Of a stretch of DNA of 64,000 nt, positions 1 to 8,985 are shown piece by piece. The stretch spans positions 1-64,000 of the forward strand of contig JAUIFE010000008.1 in NCBI GenBank assembly GCA_030429565.1, read 5' to 3'. The notes below the pieces were generated by a model. That model searched no databases and was not told where the DNA came from. It saw only the letters and a list, made by a program, of their open reading frames with translations. The stretch is from Holophagae bacterium (GTDB taxonomy: Bacteria; Acidobacteriota; Holophagae; Acanthopleuribacterales; Acanthopleuribacteraceae). The position numbers and the translations under genes are program-made. How positions within the stretch are numbered: the first letter of the stretch is position 1; each line of letters starts with the position of its first letter.

Positions 1-731
1 TGCATACCGCGAGGTCGGGTCTACCCCTCCCAACGAATTGCGAATAGCGTAGCGGTGTTTAGCTAAAGGAGGAGTGCGTAATTTAAATAAAACAAGGTGT
101 TTAAAGATGACTGTCACCACCAGCCCCCCAGCCCCACCAGCCCTCTGTCACCACCAGCCCTCCACCAGCCCTAAAGATGACTGTCACCACCAGCCCTCTG
201 TAATTACCGGCCCTTGTCCACCCTGACTACCGTCTGTGAGCGGGCGTGGCCCTAAACGGTGTGCATACCGCGAGGTCGGGTCTACCCCTCCCAACGAATT
301 GCGAATGGCGTAGCGGTGTTTAGCTAAAGGAGGAGTGCGTAATTTAAATAAAACAAGGTATTTAAAGATGACTGTCACCACCAGCCCCACCAGCCCCACC
401 AGCCCCCCCGTCTGTGAGTCGGCGTGGCCTTAAGCGGTTTAAAGATGACTGTCACCACCAGCCCCCACCAGCCCCACCAGCCCCACCAGCCCCCCCGTCT
501 GTGAGTCGGCGTGGCCTTAAGCGGTGTGCATACCGCTAGGTCGGGTAAATCCCCAACGAATTGCGAATGGCGTAGCGGTGGTCAGCTAAAGGAGGAGTGC
601 GTAATCTAAATAAAACAAGGTGTTTAAAGATGACTGTCACCACCAGCCCACCACCAGACCCCACCAGCTCTTTAAATGGTGGAGAACCGGTAGCGAACTT
701 CAGCGGCGTGCTTGGGGTTCTCGAGCCGTAA
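1..731. repeat. Degenerate composite tandem repeat (about 261-265 bp period) carrying repeated mini-ORF starts
   Basis: A composite unit starting TGCATACCGC recurs at 1, 262 and 527, differing by a few substitutions. Each unit contains TTAGCTAAAGGAGGAGTGCG, an AT-rich stretch with AACAAGGTG or AACAAGGTA, then ATGACTGTCACCACCAGCCC, a variable run of CACCAGCCC 9-mers, and a tail CGTCTGTGAG...CGGTG (231-261, 409-438, 496-526). Extra partial units give the ATGACTGTC start at 107, 177, 368, 445 and 630. Each start encodes MTVTTSP and then runs to a different early stop: about 39 codons from 107, 8 from 177, 21 from 368 and 33 from 630 (ending 731). AAGGTG 8 bases before the ATG would serve as a ribosome site. 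It could be a repeated gene 5' end, a phase-variable leader, or simple slippage debris. No recognisable protein is present. Confidence 0.75.
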
Positions 732-987
732 GCGCGATAAGCACCGGTCGAACAAAATAGCTTGGGACCGGCCGGATCTCAGTTGCGGCGTCAACCAATT
801 CAAGGTGACTGTTACCGCGAGCTGACGGCGAAACGCCGAGGTCACCAACGCTACCTGGCGCATCGACTAACTTTGGGGCAGGCTCGGGTCGGTTGCTGGG
901 CAAGCTCGGGCCGGCGTAAAAAACGGGCGTTGTCTTTTGATCGGCCCGTTTGCCTGTTACTCAGCGTTGATTTCTGGATCGGTCCCG

Positions 988-2472
988 CTACGAGACGTCA
1001 CTTTCCAGCGCCTCGAATTCGGTTTCTTCGACCAAGCTGCTCGCGGCTTCCGCCGAGAGTTCGTCGAATACTTCGGTTGCTATGTATGCGCCAACAGCCG
1101 CTTCAGCCAGGTCGTCACCGGACTCTTCATCAAAGTCGTCCTCGTCCTCGTCGCCTTCGCTGCTTGGGTCCCAACAATAGTCGTCCCAGTCGTTATCGTG
1201 ATCATAGCTGCGCAACCAACGTTTCATCGACGTGCGGTCGGCCCGTTCCATTGCGTGTTGGGTCCGGAACACGGCCAAGCTGGTCAGGACCATGCGCGAA
1301 AAGCCCTCATACGGCATCTGGGTAACGGAGCCCAGGGAGAAGGCGTCGTAGGCGATAAACGGTTGGTTCGCCTGGGCCGCCGCTCGATACAGCACAGCGA
1401 AATCACGGTAGCGGTCATAGCGTTCCAAATTGACGATAATATTTCGAACCATCGACACTGACTTCTCGATACTGCGGCGTTTGATGTGGGGTACCTCGCG
1501 TAACCAACGCGATTTGTCGGCAAAGTGCCGGCGTTTGCTGTGACGCCACTTGCGTTGGACACGGCGGATTTTCTGGATGCGTTCGACGCGATCAGCGCGC
1601 TCCGCCTTTAGGTATTGACCCAATTCGTCCAGGTAACGCAGTTTTTCCTGAAGCGCCAGCGCTTCAAAGAGAAGGTGGTGTTGGACGCGGTTCAGCAATT
1701 CGGCCAAATCGGTTTCAGCTAGGAATCGTGTCAAGGCGTGACGCAACCCAGACAGCGCCATCGGCTCGAATTGCGCCAAGCTCTCTTGGATTTCGGCCTG
1801 CTCCTGGACCAAGCCGATCACATCGTCATATCTCGCTTGGTGGTCCAATCGTTCGGCTTCAGCGGTGGCCAAACGCTCACTAAGCGCTTCATAAGATGCG
1901 GCATGCTCGGCAAAGTCCCCTGGCAGTTGTTCCTGAACGGCCTTCAAGGTGCGATTCTCGCGAAATGAAACCAGCGTTACCGCCCGTACAAAGCGACCAA
2001 AGGCGCCGGTTTGACTGGGTTTGTGGAAGCCGCGCTGGTAAAGCCAGGAGAAGGCGTCGAACTCGTAGGGGGCGATGTCCGCCTTGAGTTGGGTGACAAG
2101 CGTTTGGCTTGTGTCAAGGGCAAGGCGGAAGCGACCTTGCGGACCGACCAAGGCCTCTCGATGTTGATAACGTTCGTCGGCGAGGATTGTCTCCAGTCGG
2201 TGTTGCCAGGTCTCGTGTTGTGCCGAATAGTGTGCCATTAACGCAACCGGGCGGTGCCATTCGAGCGCCGTCTCAAGCGCCGGTAATGCCGCTGGATCAA
2301 GTTTGGGAATCATTGTGACGGCGGTCTGGTGAAGCACCTGCTCTAGCTGCTCCTGAATGTGTTCAGCGGCGGCCGCGACCTCCTCGTTCGTGGCCACGAG
2401 CAAGCTGGTTTGGAATTCGTAATCGCCGCAGGCTTGGTCGGCCATAGCGAGGAGTTCGGTTTTGGTCGGCAT
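988..2472 (-). CDS. Hypothetical coiled-coil protein with acidic C-terminus
   Basis: A 494-residue protein I do not recognise. It is Gln/Glu/Ala/Leu-rich and mostly helical, with coiled-coil-like stretches around residues 180-300. A basic patch (about 300-345, many Arg/Lys including KWRHSKRRHF) is followed by a very acidic segment near 430-455 (EGDEDEDDFDEESGDD). No signal peptide or membrane segment is visible, so it is probably cytoplasmic. The start is supported by TAGGAG a few bases before the ATG. It is the last gene of a five-gene minus-strand run, 9 nt after the glycosyltransferase, so a role with that enzyme is possible but unproven. Confidence 0.8.
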   Translation of the reverse strand: MPTKTELLAMADQACGDYEFQTSLLVATNEEVAAAAEHIQEQLEQVLHQTAVTMIPKLDPAALPALETALEWHRPVALMAHYSAQHETWQHRLETILADERYQHREALVGPQGRFRLALDTSQTLVTQLKADIAPYEFDAFSWLYQRGFHKPSQTGAFGRFVRAVTLVSFRENRTLKAVQEQLPGDFAEHAASYEALSERLATAEAERLDHQARYDDVIGLVQEQAEIQESLAQFEPMALSGLRHALTRFLAETDLAELLNRVQHHLLFEALALQEKLRYLDELGQYLKAERADRVERIQKIRRVQRKWRHSKRRHFADKSRWLREVPHIKRRSIEKSVSMVRNIIVNLERYDRYRDFAVLYRAAAQANQPFIAYDAFSLGSVTQMPYEGFSRMVLTSLAVFRTQHAMERADRTSMKRWLRSYDHDNDWDDYCWDPSSEGDEDEDDFDEESGDDLAEAAVGAYIATEVFDELSAEAASSLVEETEFEALESDVS

Positions 2473-2481
2473 GGTGTTCTC

Positions 2482-4140
2482 CTAGGATTGAATCGGCCAG
2501 GAAGCAGGCTGCAGGAAGTCCCAAAGATGCGGCGGTTCTTGATCGGCGGCGGCGAGTAGTTGGTTCAATGCGGCGAGACAGGTGCGCGGGTTTTCGAAGG
2601 ACAACAGCGCGCGCAAGATCGTAGCCTGGGTCGTTGGATCGAAATGGTGCCCGAGTTGATCCAACAATCCGCGTATTGAGTGGAACGGACGGTCGGGCGG
2701 GCAGGCTTTGAACAATCGGGCGAGCAGTTTTCGCATGAACCCGGGCTCAAAAGCGAGGTTGTCGCAGAGGGTGGTGATCCAGACGGCCCAGAGCATTTCA
2801 TCGTCGAGACGGTCGTCGTCGGCGGCCTTTCCTGTTTGCCACAATAAACGGGCCTGATCGGCTTCATCAAAACGACCAATGGGTGGCACGCAGGTTTTCA
2901 TCAACCACGCGCGCCATTGCCAAACTTTGGCGAAAGCCGGCGCCGTCGCCAAGACGGGACGGCTGCGGTCGGAGAGCCAATTCGAAAGTGTTCGTGCCGC
3001 TGGATAAAGCGCAGCGGCGTCGAGGCTGTTTGGCGCGGCAAAAGCCTGAAGCTCCAGCAGTTCGACCGCGCCACGTAAGGCACCGCCGGCAAGGGGCCGT
3101 TGTGCCAATCGGTCGCGGATCGCTTGCGACCGGTCGGGATCGAGCAGTTGCTGCAAGGCGTCTTGAATCAGGTGTGGGTCAAAGCCGGCAAGCACGCTGT
3201 GCCATCCTTTAGCGGCACCTTCGGCCAAGCGTTCGTCCTGTCGGTCCATGCCCTTTTGCTGTGCGAAAAAACAGGTGGGTACGCCTGCCGCCAAAAGTTC
3301 TTGGTAGCTGTTGTAGCCACCGGCGCTAAAGGCCGCGTCCCAGCCGCGAAAGTAGCGCCAGGCCTCAGTTTCGGCCAGGGCAATCGTGTTGCGGGTATAC
3401 CGTCGTTGGCCGCGAAAGAGCGGGCCGTAGCCGACGATGCACAGATTGGCAGGGTCGGCGGCGGCGACGTCAAGTAACTGGTTGAGGTGATGTTCGGCTT
3501 CACGATCGCCACCACCGCCGGCACTGATATAAATGAGTCGCTGTCCTTCTGCCGCGCCGAAGACGCGACGTACGGCATCGACGGCCAAGCAGGCGTTGGG
3601 TCGCATGCCGCTGACCGGACCGATAAAGCGGCGTCGCGCCTCGAGTTCGCGTGGGATCGGATAAAACGCGGCGTTGGCCGGTTCGTCGGGTACCAAGATA
3701 CGGTCGTACAGGGCCAGGTGACTTTGGTGGATCTTTCCGGCTGCTTGTTCGCGGTCCTTGCGACGGTCGATAAAGAGGGTCGCCTTGGCGTAATCGCGCA
3801 AGAACACGAACTCTTGATAGGCACCTTGAGGCTGGGTGTCCATGACTAAGAGATCGGGGCGAATGCCTGCGACAATGTTGGAAATCATCAACTTACAGCG
3901 CGAAGCGTGCTGACGTGCGGAGACGGCGGGTCCAACGGCGACGGTTTTGGACGGCAATTTATAAACGGGAAAGTCCCAGGCGGTTTCGGCGGCTTCCGAA
4001 GTCGTCAGAAAGTGGAAATCGCTCTCGACCCCCTGGCAGGCAAGTAGTTCGCGGGCCTGACGAGCAATCGCCAGCAAACGACTGAGGTGACCAAGTCCGG
4101 TGCCGTTAATCGCATAAAATAAGATGCGGGCTGTCGGCAT
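2482..4140 (-). CDS. MurG-like GT-B family glycosyltransferase with C-terminal extension
   Basis: 552 residues. The N-terminus (RILFYAINGTGLGHLSRLLAI) is the glycine-rich, GHLSR-type opening of GT-B glycosyltransferases of the MurG/family-28 class. The second Rossmann half has IYISAGGGG near 215 and the nucleotide-sugar site SAGGYNSYQELLAAGVP near 290, followed by QQKGMDRQDERL. This predicts transfer of a sugar from a nucleotide donor; donor and acceptor cannot be read from sequence. About 170 extra residues after 380 form a helical domain not found in MurG. There is no signal peptide, so the enzyme is cytoplasmic or peripheral. It starts 3 nt after the TerB-like gene and is probably co-transcribed with it. 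The start codon has only a weak ribosome site. Confidence 0.8.
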   Translation of the reverse strand: MPTARILFYAINGTGLGHLSRLLAIARQARELLACQGVESDFHFLTTSEAAETAWDFPVYKLPSKTVAVGPAVSARQHASRCKLMISNIVAGIRPDLLVMDTQPQGAYQEFVFLRDYAKATLFIDRRKDREQAAGKIHQSHLALYDRILVPDEPANAAFYPIPRELEARRRFIGPVSGMRPNACLAVDAVRRVFGAAEGQRLIYISAGGGGDREAEHHLNQLLDVAAADPANLCIVGYGPLFRGQRRYTRNTIALAETEAWRYFRGWDAAFSAGGYNSYQELLAAGVPTCFFAQQKGMDRQDERLAEGAAKGWHSVLAGFDPHLIQDALQQLLDPDRSQAIRDRLAQRPLAGGALRGAVELLELQAFAAPNSLDAAALYPAARTLSNWLSDRSRPVLATAPAFAKVWQWRAWLMKTCVPPIGRFDEADQARLLWQTGKAADDDRLDDEMLWAVWITTLCDNLAFEPGFMRKLLARLFKACPPDRPFHSIRGLLDQLGHHFDPTTQATILRALLSFENPRTCLAALNQLLAAADQEPPHLWDFLQPASWPIQS

Positions 4141-4142
4141 GA

Positions 4143-4568
4143 TTAATGGTCTCGGTAAAAACTAGACTCGGCGAACAAGGCTTCGACCCGAGCGGCAGGA
4201 TTACGCGGCGTAGCGCTGTGCTGATCGGCGACGGTGGCGGCAAGGAGGGCGGCGTCTTCGTCGGTGATCTCAAAAGCGACCAGCAACTTTTGGAAGAGTC
4301 GGCGCTCTTCGGGACTGTAAGTCTCATCGCAATGGGCGATGGCGAGGGCGTTCATCGCGATAAAAAAACGATCGGCGTAGGCATCGACTTGGCTGGTTAA
4401 GGTGGCCAAGTCGATATCGCGAACCGCCTCAATCAAGGCATCTAAATCTTTTTCGGGTGCATAGGTTTGCAGCATGTAGTTCAAAAAGTCGCGTTCTTGC
4501 TCGTGGATGGTGCCGTCGACCAGGGTCATCTTTACCCATAGCTTCAAGGCGGTTTGCACAGCGGTCAT
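4143..4568 (-). CDS. TerB-like (tellurite-resistance B fold) protein
   Basis: 141 residues, all helical. The pattern LVDGTIHEQERDFLNYML ... CDETYSPEERRLFQKLL is the repeated D-G-x-I/E-x-E-x-x signature of TerB/DjlA-N-type domains, which bind metal through acidic residues in two similar halves. TerB domains usually act as small scaffolds in membrane-stress or chemical-sensing complexes; no ter operon partners are present here, so the cellular role is unknown. An AAAGGAAG ribosome site lies 7 nt before the ATG. It sits between the esterase and glycosyltransferase genes in the same minus-strand operon. Confidence 0.8.
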   Translation of the reverse strand: MTAVQTALKLWVKMTLVDGTIHEQERDFLNYMLQTYAPEKDLDALIEAVRDIDLATLTSQVDAYADRFFIAMNALAIAHCDETYSPEERRLFQKLLVAFEITDEDAALLAATVADQHSATPRNPAARVEALFAESSFYRDH

Positions 4569-4646
4569 AGAGGCTTCCTTTCAGATCTTGCCGGAGATAG
4601 CGGCCAAGGCGCTAAAAGACCGAGGTGCGGGCCGGCGCAGGTTTTT

Positions 4647-5192
4647 TTATACGTCGGTACCCGCCTGTTTGGGGCATACGCCGGTTATCTCTGTAATAGC
4701 GTGAATCATGGCCTGGAGTGCCGGTTCGCTGTGGAGGCGATGGCTATCCGTGACCGGCACAAAGGTGATGTGATCTGGTTCGGGCGAGCGGGCGATGAGC
4801 GCCGTGACCGATGCGAAGGGAATGACTTCATCGTCGCGGCCCATGATGACCGTGGTGGGAATGCCGGTTGGGATAACCAAGCGTTCCACCACTTGCAAAA
4901 CTTCGGGCGTGCGGTAAGCGGCATCGTGGAAGCCGACGGCGGGCGCCAACAGCACCATCCCTCGCACGCGTTCCGGCACATCGCGCGCCAACAGCAAGGC
5001 ACTGAGCCCGCCCAGTGAGGAACCGACCAAGAAGGTCGGTTCGCGCAGTGTCTCCAGTAACAGACGGTGGCGCTGCCACGGATCCTGCATGAGGGCCGGC
5101 ACCTGGATCTCGGGAAAACGAGCGCGCAGGTAATTGGCGCGAAACCCGTCCGGGCTGCTCTCTAAGCCGTGTAGGAAGGTTAGGGCGCTCAT
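4647..5192 (-). CDS. YqiA/UPF0227-like alpha/beta-hydrolase (esterase)
   Basis: 181 residues. It opens with LTFLHGLESSPDGFRA, typical of the short YqiA-type esterases. The nucleophile elbow is GSSLGG (Ser near 59). The acid is likely the Asp in GRDDEVIP and the base the His in TDSHRLH near the end. The small size without a large lid matches the family's usual 180-200 residues. It is probably a cytoplasmic carboxyl-ester or thioester hydrolase of unknown natural substrate. Its ATG overlaps the stop of the upstream BACON gene (ATGA at 5189-5192), so the two are translationally coupled. Confidence 0.85.
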   Translation of the reverse strand: MSALTFLHGLESSPDGFRANYLRARFPEIQVPALMQDPWQRHRLLLETLREPTFLVGSSLGGLSALLLARDVPERVRGMVLLAPAVGFHDAAYRTPEVLQVVERLVIPTGIPTTVIMGRDDEVIPFASVTALIARSPEPDHITFVPVTDSHRLHSEPALQAMIHAITEITGVCPKQAGTDV

Positions 5193-8188
5193 GAACCACG
5201 TCCTTCCCAGCGTGCTTTGAGTTCCTTGATCTCCTGGTATCGCACAGGATTGTTGTTGATGGTGTTGACGGGAATTTCGGTGATCCAGCGGAACGACTGG
5301 ATCAGCCGCTTCCGGTAACGGCGTTTTTGGAAGGTATTGCCGCTATCGTGTAAATAGGCCAGCGCCTTGACACGGTGATAGAGGAATTGGAAGCGCCACC
5401 AAGCGTCGCGATCACCGCCTTTCAGTTTATTAAATTCATTGATCAGCACGTCCTGTTCGCAGACCTGACCAATGGTTTCGAGGTCACCGTCATCGGCCAA
5501 ACAGTCGAGATAGGCGACCACATACTGAGGTCGAATGTTCATCGAAAGCCACAATTCCCAATGCTGGTAAAGGTCGGCCAGCAGGGTTTTGGCGCGATCT
5601 TGGCGGCCGCGATCCCAGTGGAAACGCGCCAGCCAGTAGCGGGCGAGGAAGTAATGATAGCCATGGCGCCGTGGTTCGCTCATTTCATCGACCTTGGCCG
5701 ACAATTGCTGTTCCTTGCCGTCGCGGTAAAGGTTGCGGTAATAGACGTTGGGCATGGTGGCGATTTCGATTTCGATTTTGCCCGCGCCGGTGACGGTGTG
5801 AACTTCGGTGTGTATTAAGTCGCCGTTTTCGTAGGAAACGAAGTAGGTGCCGTAGGGCAGGCGAATCTCGGAACCCGGTGTGGTTTGGCGCTCGACCCCC
5901 TCGGTTTGCGAGCGAACCCAAATCACGCCGTCCGCGCGGTTTTTGTCGTCGACGACCAAACTAAAGGCCACCGGATACTCGCTGTCCATCATATGAACGA
6001 GCTTGAGGTTGCCGCCAAATTCGCGCCGTTGACCGTTGACGCTGTAAGCAACGCCGCGATTTTCGGAGAAGGTGCGTGTGGCGGCGCCGTCCTGGTCGGT
6101 TTGTTGTTGGTAGCTCTGGTCGCCATTGTAAAAAACGACCTTTTGGTTGGGGACAAAATTGCCGTCGCGGTCGCGCAGGATGACCGTGTACTGAAATTCG
6201 CCGGTGCCGGCCTGCATGACCTTGACGGTTTGGTCGAGAATCCGTAGGGTGCCGATGCGCGGTTCGCCTTCATCGTTGGGGGCGGCCTCAATCAGAATCT
6301 CGCCCTGACCCTTCCCGGAATCGTGGGACACAATTTTCAGCCAAGCGGTAGCCGAGCCCGCTTGCCATTCGCAATCGGCGCCGGTGCTGATGGTGACCGT
6401 TTGGCGACCACCCTTCACGCCCATTTGCAAGCTGTCCATGGCCAGGTCCACCGAACAGGGCATGCGTCCCTGTTGAATGATGACAAAAGTGGCGTCGGCC
6501 ACGTCAATGACGCCGGTTCGAGAGGCGGTATCGCTGTTTGGGGCCACGTTAAAGGTGATTTCGCGTTCGCCGCGGCCTTCACCGTCCCCGGTTAGTTGCA
6601 CCCAGTCTGCGTTGCTGCGCGCCTGCCATTGGCAATAATCGCGGGTGGCAATGCGGAAGGTGCCTTCGCCGCCTTGGGCGAAAAAGTTGCCGTGGCTGGG
6701 TTGGGCGATGTGCACGCAGGGCGAAACGCCTTCCTGGGTGACGGTAAACAGTTGATCACCGACGCGGATGGTGGCGGTTCGCGGCGAAACGGCTTCGTTG
6801 CGATCAATCTCATAGGCGACCCGTTCGGGGCTGACTTCCTCAGCGTCGCCGAGAATCCGAATCCAATCGGCGCTGGTTGAAACACGCCAATCGCAGTTGT
6901 CGGGTGACGAGACAATCATATTTCCGCGGCCACCCTCGAGCGCGAAGGCGGCGCTGGAAGGGACCACATCGAGGCGGCAATCGGGGCGGCCTTTCTGCAC
7001 GACGACAATGGTTCGGTCTTCAATGCGAATCGTGCCGATACGTGCGTCGGCATTTTGATTGGCTTCGGCGCGGTAGCTGAGCTTGGCGCCGTTGTCACTG
7101 TCTTCGCGGTTGACCACCAACCAATCGGTGTCGGAGAGGGCGCGAAAATCGCAGGTCGTTTCCACGTCAATGGTGCCGCTGTGGGCGGCTTGGGAAAGGT
7201 CGATCCGCGATTGGGCGACCTTGACCTCGCAACGCGAGGCGTCTTGGATGATGACGAGGTTGCGCGTAATCGGGCCACCTGGGTGCTCGCCGCTCTGGGT
7301 GAGGGTTAAGGTGCCGGTGCGTGAGCGTGGGCCGACATTGGCCAAGACGCGATAGCTGAAGTTTTCGGCGCCGGTCGCGATCTCACCGCGCTTGGGCAGT
7401 TCGATCCAATCGACATTGGTGCGAACCTTCCAACTGCAAGGTCCTTTGGCGTCGAAATCTACCCGTGCGGCGCCGCCGGCCGCCGACCAGTTGATCGGCT
7501 TTTCGTCGAGGGTCAGGCTACAGGGATTGACTTCTTTTTCAAAGCCTTGCTGAACCACCCAAAACGAACCCATCTCCTTCTGATCGATGAGAAATTGAAC
7601 CGAGCCGGCGCGCGACTGAGCTCCGGTATTGGGCTCAATGCGGTAAAAAACTTCACCAATGCCGCGGGTTTCAAGGGTAATCCAATCGACCTTGCGCTCG
7701 GCCGTCCATTCACAAGGTGCGGCGTCCTTAATATGCAAGGTGCCTTCGCCACCGTCTGCGCTCATCTCAATTTGGGTCGGTTCCAAATTGAGCTCGCAAC
7801 GGTTGCCCTCCTGGAAAATGGAGAAGGTGCGCAACACGTTGCCTTTGTTCTTAATGGTGATGACGGCGTTACGCGAACCCGGGCGCGGATTGGCGGTGAC
7901 GCGATACTTAATCAGCTCAGCCGTGCCTTGTTCAATGACGACCCAATCGGCACCGCCGGAGTGGGGTACCCAAGTACAGACGCCCGCGACTTGAATGCCC
8001 AACTCACCTTGACCGCCCTCGGCGGTAAACACGGCGCTGGGACGACTCAGGGTCACTTGGCATGGCGCTTGGTCCTGGACGGATGGATCGCCATCGGTTG
8101 GCGGTTGGCAAGCCCAAAAGGCGGAGGCCGTCAAGGTGATCAGGCCGAGGTGCAGAGCGAAACGACGGGAAGAAGCGGTTTGGCGCAA
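5189..8188 (-). CDS. Large exported lipoprotein with seven BACON repeats
   Basis: About 999 residues. I prefer the TTG at 8188, because GAGGAA lies just upstream of it; this gives an N-terminus MRQTASSRRF, a hydrophobic stretch and Cys in a FWAC context (an imperfect lipobox, probably a lipoprotein). Seven consecutive domains of about 85 residues follow. Each begins with Cys, has a second Cys directly before W or F, then DW or AW and a final VxQxG strand: the BACON pattern of Bacteroidetes and Acidobacteria surface proteins, usually linked to carbohydrate or mucin binding. The paired Cys in every repeat may form a disulfide. After the repeats come an Ig-like/PEGA-like domain (YTVILRDRDG...) and a helical, TPR-like C-terminus. 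It is first in the minus-strand operon. Confidence 0.85.
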   Translation of the reverse strand: MRQTASSRRFALHLGLITLTASAFWACQPPTDGDPSVQDQAPCQVTLSRPSAVFTAEGGQGELGIQVAGVCTWVPHSGGADWVVIEQGTAELIKYRVTANPRPGSRNAVITIKNKGNVLRTFSIFQEGNRCELNLEPTQIEMSADGGEGTLHIKDAAPCEWTAERKVDWITLETRGIGEVFYRIEPNTGAQSRAGSVQFLIDQKEMGSFWVVQQGFEKEVNPCSLTLDEKPINWSAAGGAARVDFDAKGPCSWKVRTNVDWIELPKRGEIATGAENFSYRVLANVGPRSRTGTLTLTQSGEHPGGPITRNLVIIQDASRCEVKVAQSRIDLSQAAHSGTIDVETTCDFRALSDTDWLVVNREDSDNGAKLSYRAEANQNADARIGTIRIEDRTIVVVQKGRPDCRLDVVPSSAAFALEGGRGNMIVSSPDNCDWRVSTSADWIRILGDAEEVSPERVAYEIDRNEAVSPRTATIRVGDQLFTVTQEGVSPCVHIAQPSHGNFFAQGGEGTFRIATRDYCQWQARSNADWVQLTGDGEGRGEREITFNVAPNSDTASRTGVIDVADATFVIIQQGRMPCSVDLAMDSLQMGVKGGRQTVTISTGADCEWQAGSATAWLKIVSHDSGKGQGEILIEAAPNDEGEPRIGTLRILDQTVKVMQAGTGEFQYTVILRDRDGNFVPNQKVVFYNGDQSYQQQTDQDGAATRTFSENRGVAYSVNGQRREFGGNLKLVHMMDSEYPVAFSLVVDDKNRADGVIWVRSQTEGVERQTTPGSEIRLPYGTYFVSYENGDLIHTEVHTVTGAGKIEIEIATMPNVYYRNLYRDGKEQQLSAKVDEMSEPRRHGYHYFLARYWLARFHWDRGRQDRAKTLLADLYQHWELWLSMNIRPQYVVAYLDCLADDGDLETIGQVCEQDVLINEFNKLKGGDRDAWWRFQFLYHRVKALAYLHDSGNTFQKRRYRKRLIQSFRWITEIPVNTINNNPVRYQEIKELKARWEGRGS

Positions 8189-8668
8189 ATGTTCCTCACT
8201 TTTCAATCGAAACAAAAGTCACGCAAAAGGGTCGGCGGGCGTGATCGACGACGCAAGCATGCGTGAACGCAATGGCTATGGGTTAGGGATGACCGCGCCG
8301 CATGGGCGTGACAGACCGTGGTTGTAGGACACGGACGGCGGCGCTTGGCTGGTTCCGGTATTGCGAGTTCGGAACGGGGACCCCAAACAACCGTCCAGAG
8401 ATCCGTAATCGCAAAGGAGAGAGGGCTGTTTGACATGGGTCGAATATGGCATCAGTTTACGACAAAAAGCTTCGGTGCGCCTACTGCGATTCGCGAGGGG
8501 ACGGGGCGGACCCTAAGCGCGTTTGACGACTTTTTGCCTAAGCTTTTGAGTAAATTGAGGTTGTCAGGGGTTGTTGGTTGGCGTGTTTTTGCCGCAAGTT
8601 GACTTCATTCTCGCGCTCAAGGCCCGCATGAGGTTCCTGCGTCTCGATAGTGCTCATCTTTTTTTAAC
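8189..8668. other. Divergent intergenic region between the BACON operon and the his operon
   Basis: About 480 bases with no convincing gene. A short plus-strand reading frame (8435-8602) has AAAGGAGAG 14 bases before its ATG, too far for a good ribosome site, and its product resembles nothing I know. The promoter of the BACON operon must lie here, but I cannot place it confidently. Confidence 0.5.
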
Positions 8669-8697
8669 TTGACCTTTTTCCCGAGCTCCTTTTCAAT
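8669..8697 (+). promoter_or_regulatory. Putative sigma-70 promoter of the his operon
   Basis: TTGACC at 8669-8674 (5 of 6 to the -35 consensus) and TTCAAT at 8692-8697 (4 of 6 to the -10) are separated by exactly 17 bases. The predicted start near 8704 places the whole His leader peptide, with its ribosome site at 8714-8719, inside the transcript. Confidence 0.6.
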
Positions 8698-8726
8698 TGG
8701 GGAGCATTGACAGTAGGAGTTCGTCC

Positions 8727-8801
8727 ATGTTGTTGGCAGCCCAACACCATCATCATCATCATCACGGCCATTCCCATTCTGGGAGGTGGTTCCTCGTGTG
8801 A
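8727..8801 (+). CDS. hisL: Histidine operon leader peptide
   Basis: A 24-codon open frame (ATG 8727, TGA 8799-8801) preceded by TAGGAG with 7-nt spacing. Codons 7-13 are seven consecutive His codons (8745-8765) and two more His codons lie at 15 and 17, nine of 24 residues in all. In enteric bacteria such leaders measure charged tRNA-His: the ribosome stalls in the His run when histidine is scarce. It is directly followed by an intrinsic terminator and hisG. It is far too short for automatic gene finders but is strongly supported by its codon content and position. Confidence 0.92.
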   Translation: MLLAAQHHHHHHHGHSHSGRWFLV

Positions 8802-8814
8802 TGGTGTTGCGCTG
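8737..8814 (+). promoter_or_regulatory. Attenuator stem 1:2 over the His codons
   Basis: CAACACCATCA (8742-8752, covering the first His codons) is perfectly complementary to TGATGGTGTTG (8799-8809), and CAGC 8737-8740 can add GCTG 8811-8814 across one mismatch. This stem would form when the leader is not being translated or the ribosome has left. A competing pairing is CCCAT (8773-8777) plus GAGG (8783-8786) with CCTC (8845-8848) plus ATGGG (8850-8854), which would disrupt the terminator arm. The mutually exclusive pairings fit classical transcription attenuation; energies were not calculated. Confidence 0.75.
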
Positions 8815-8840
8815 CTCACAAAACAGTCGTAACGAATACC

Positions 8841-8894
8841 AAAGCCTCGATGGGTCATCTTCTTTTCGGAGACCCTCGGGGCTTTTTCTATTTT
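8841..8894 (+). terminator. his attenuator terminator
   Basis: AAGCC-TCGA-TGGGTC (8842-8856) faces GACCC-TCGG-GGCTT (8871-8884): two paired blocks, GGGTC/GACCC and AAGCC/GGCTT, with a small internal mismatch, followed by TTTTTCTATTTT. This is a standard intrinsic terminator located between the His leader peptide and hisG, so read-through would be controlled by leader translation. Confidence 0.85.
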
Positions 8895-8985
8895 ATCCCA
8901 CTGGTTTCTCCGTTTTGGCTCTCGCTGGTTTGAATGGCTTCTCAACCCACAACGGCCTTGCGCCACAACCCCCTTGGAGGAAACC

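Noticed and set aside
1..731. CRISPR array
   Set aside because: Repeat spacing is irregular (9-base units and 260-base units), spacers are not unique, and no cas gene is near.
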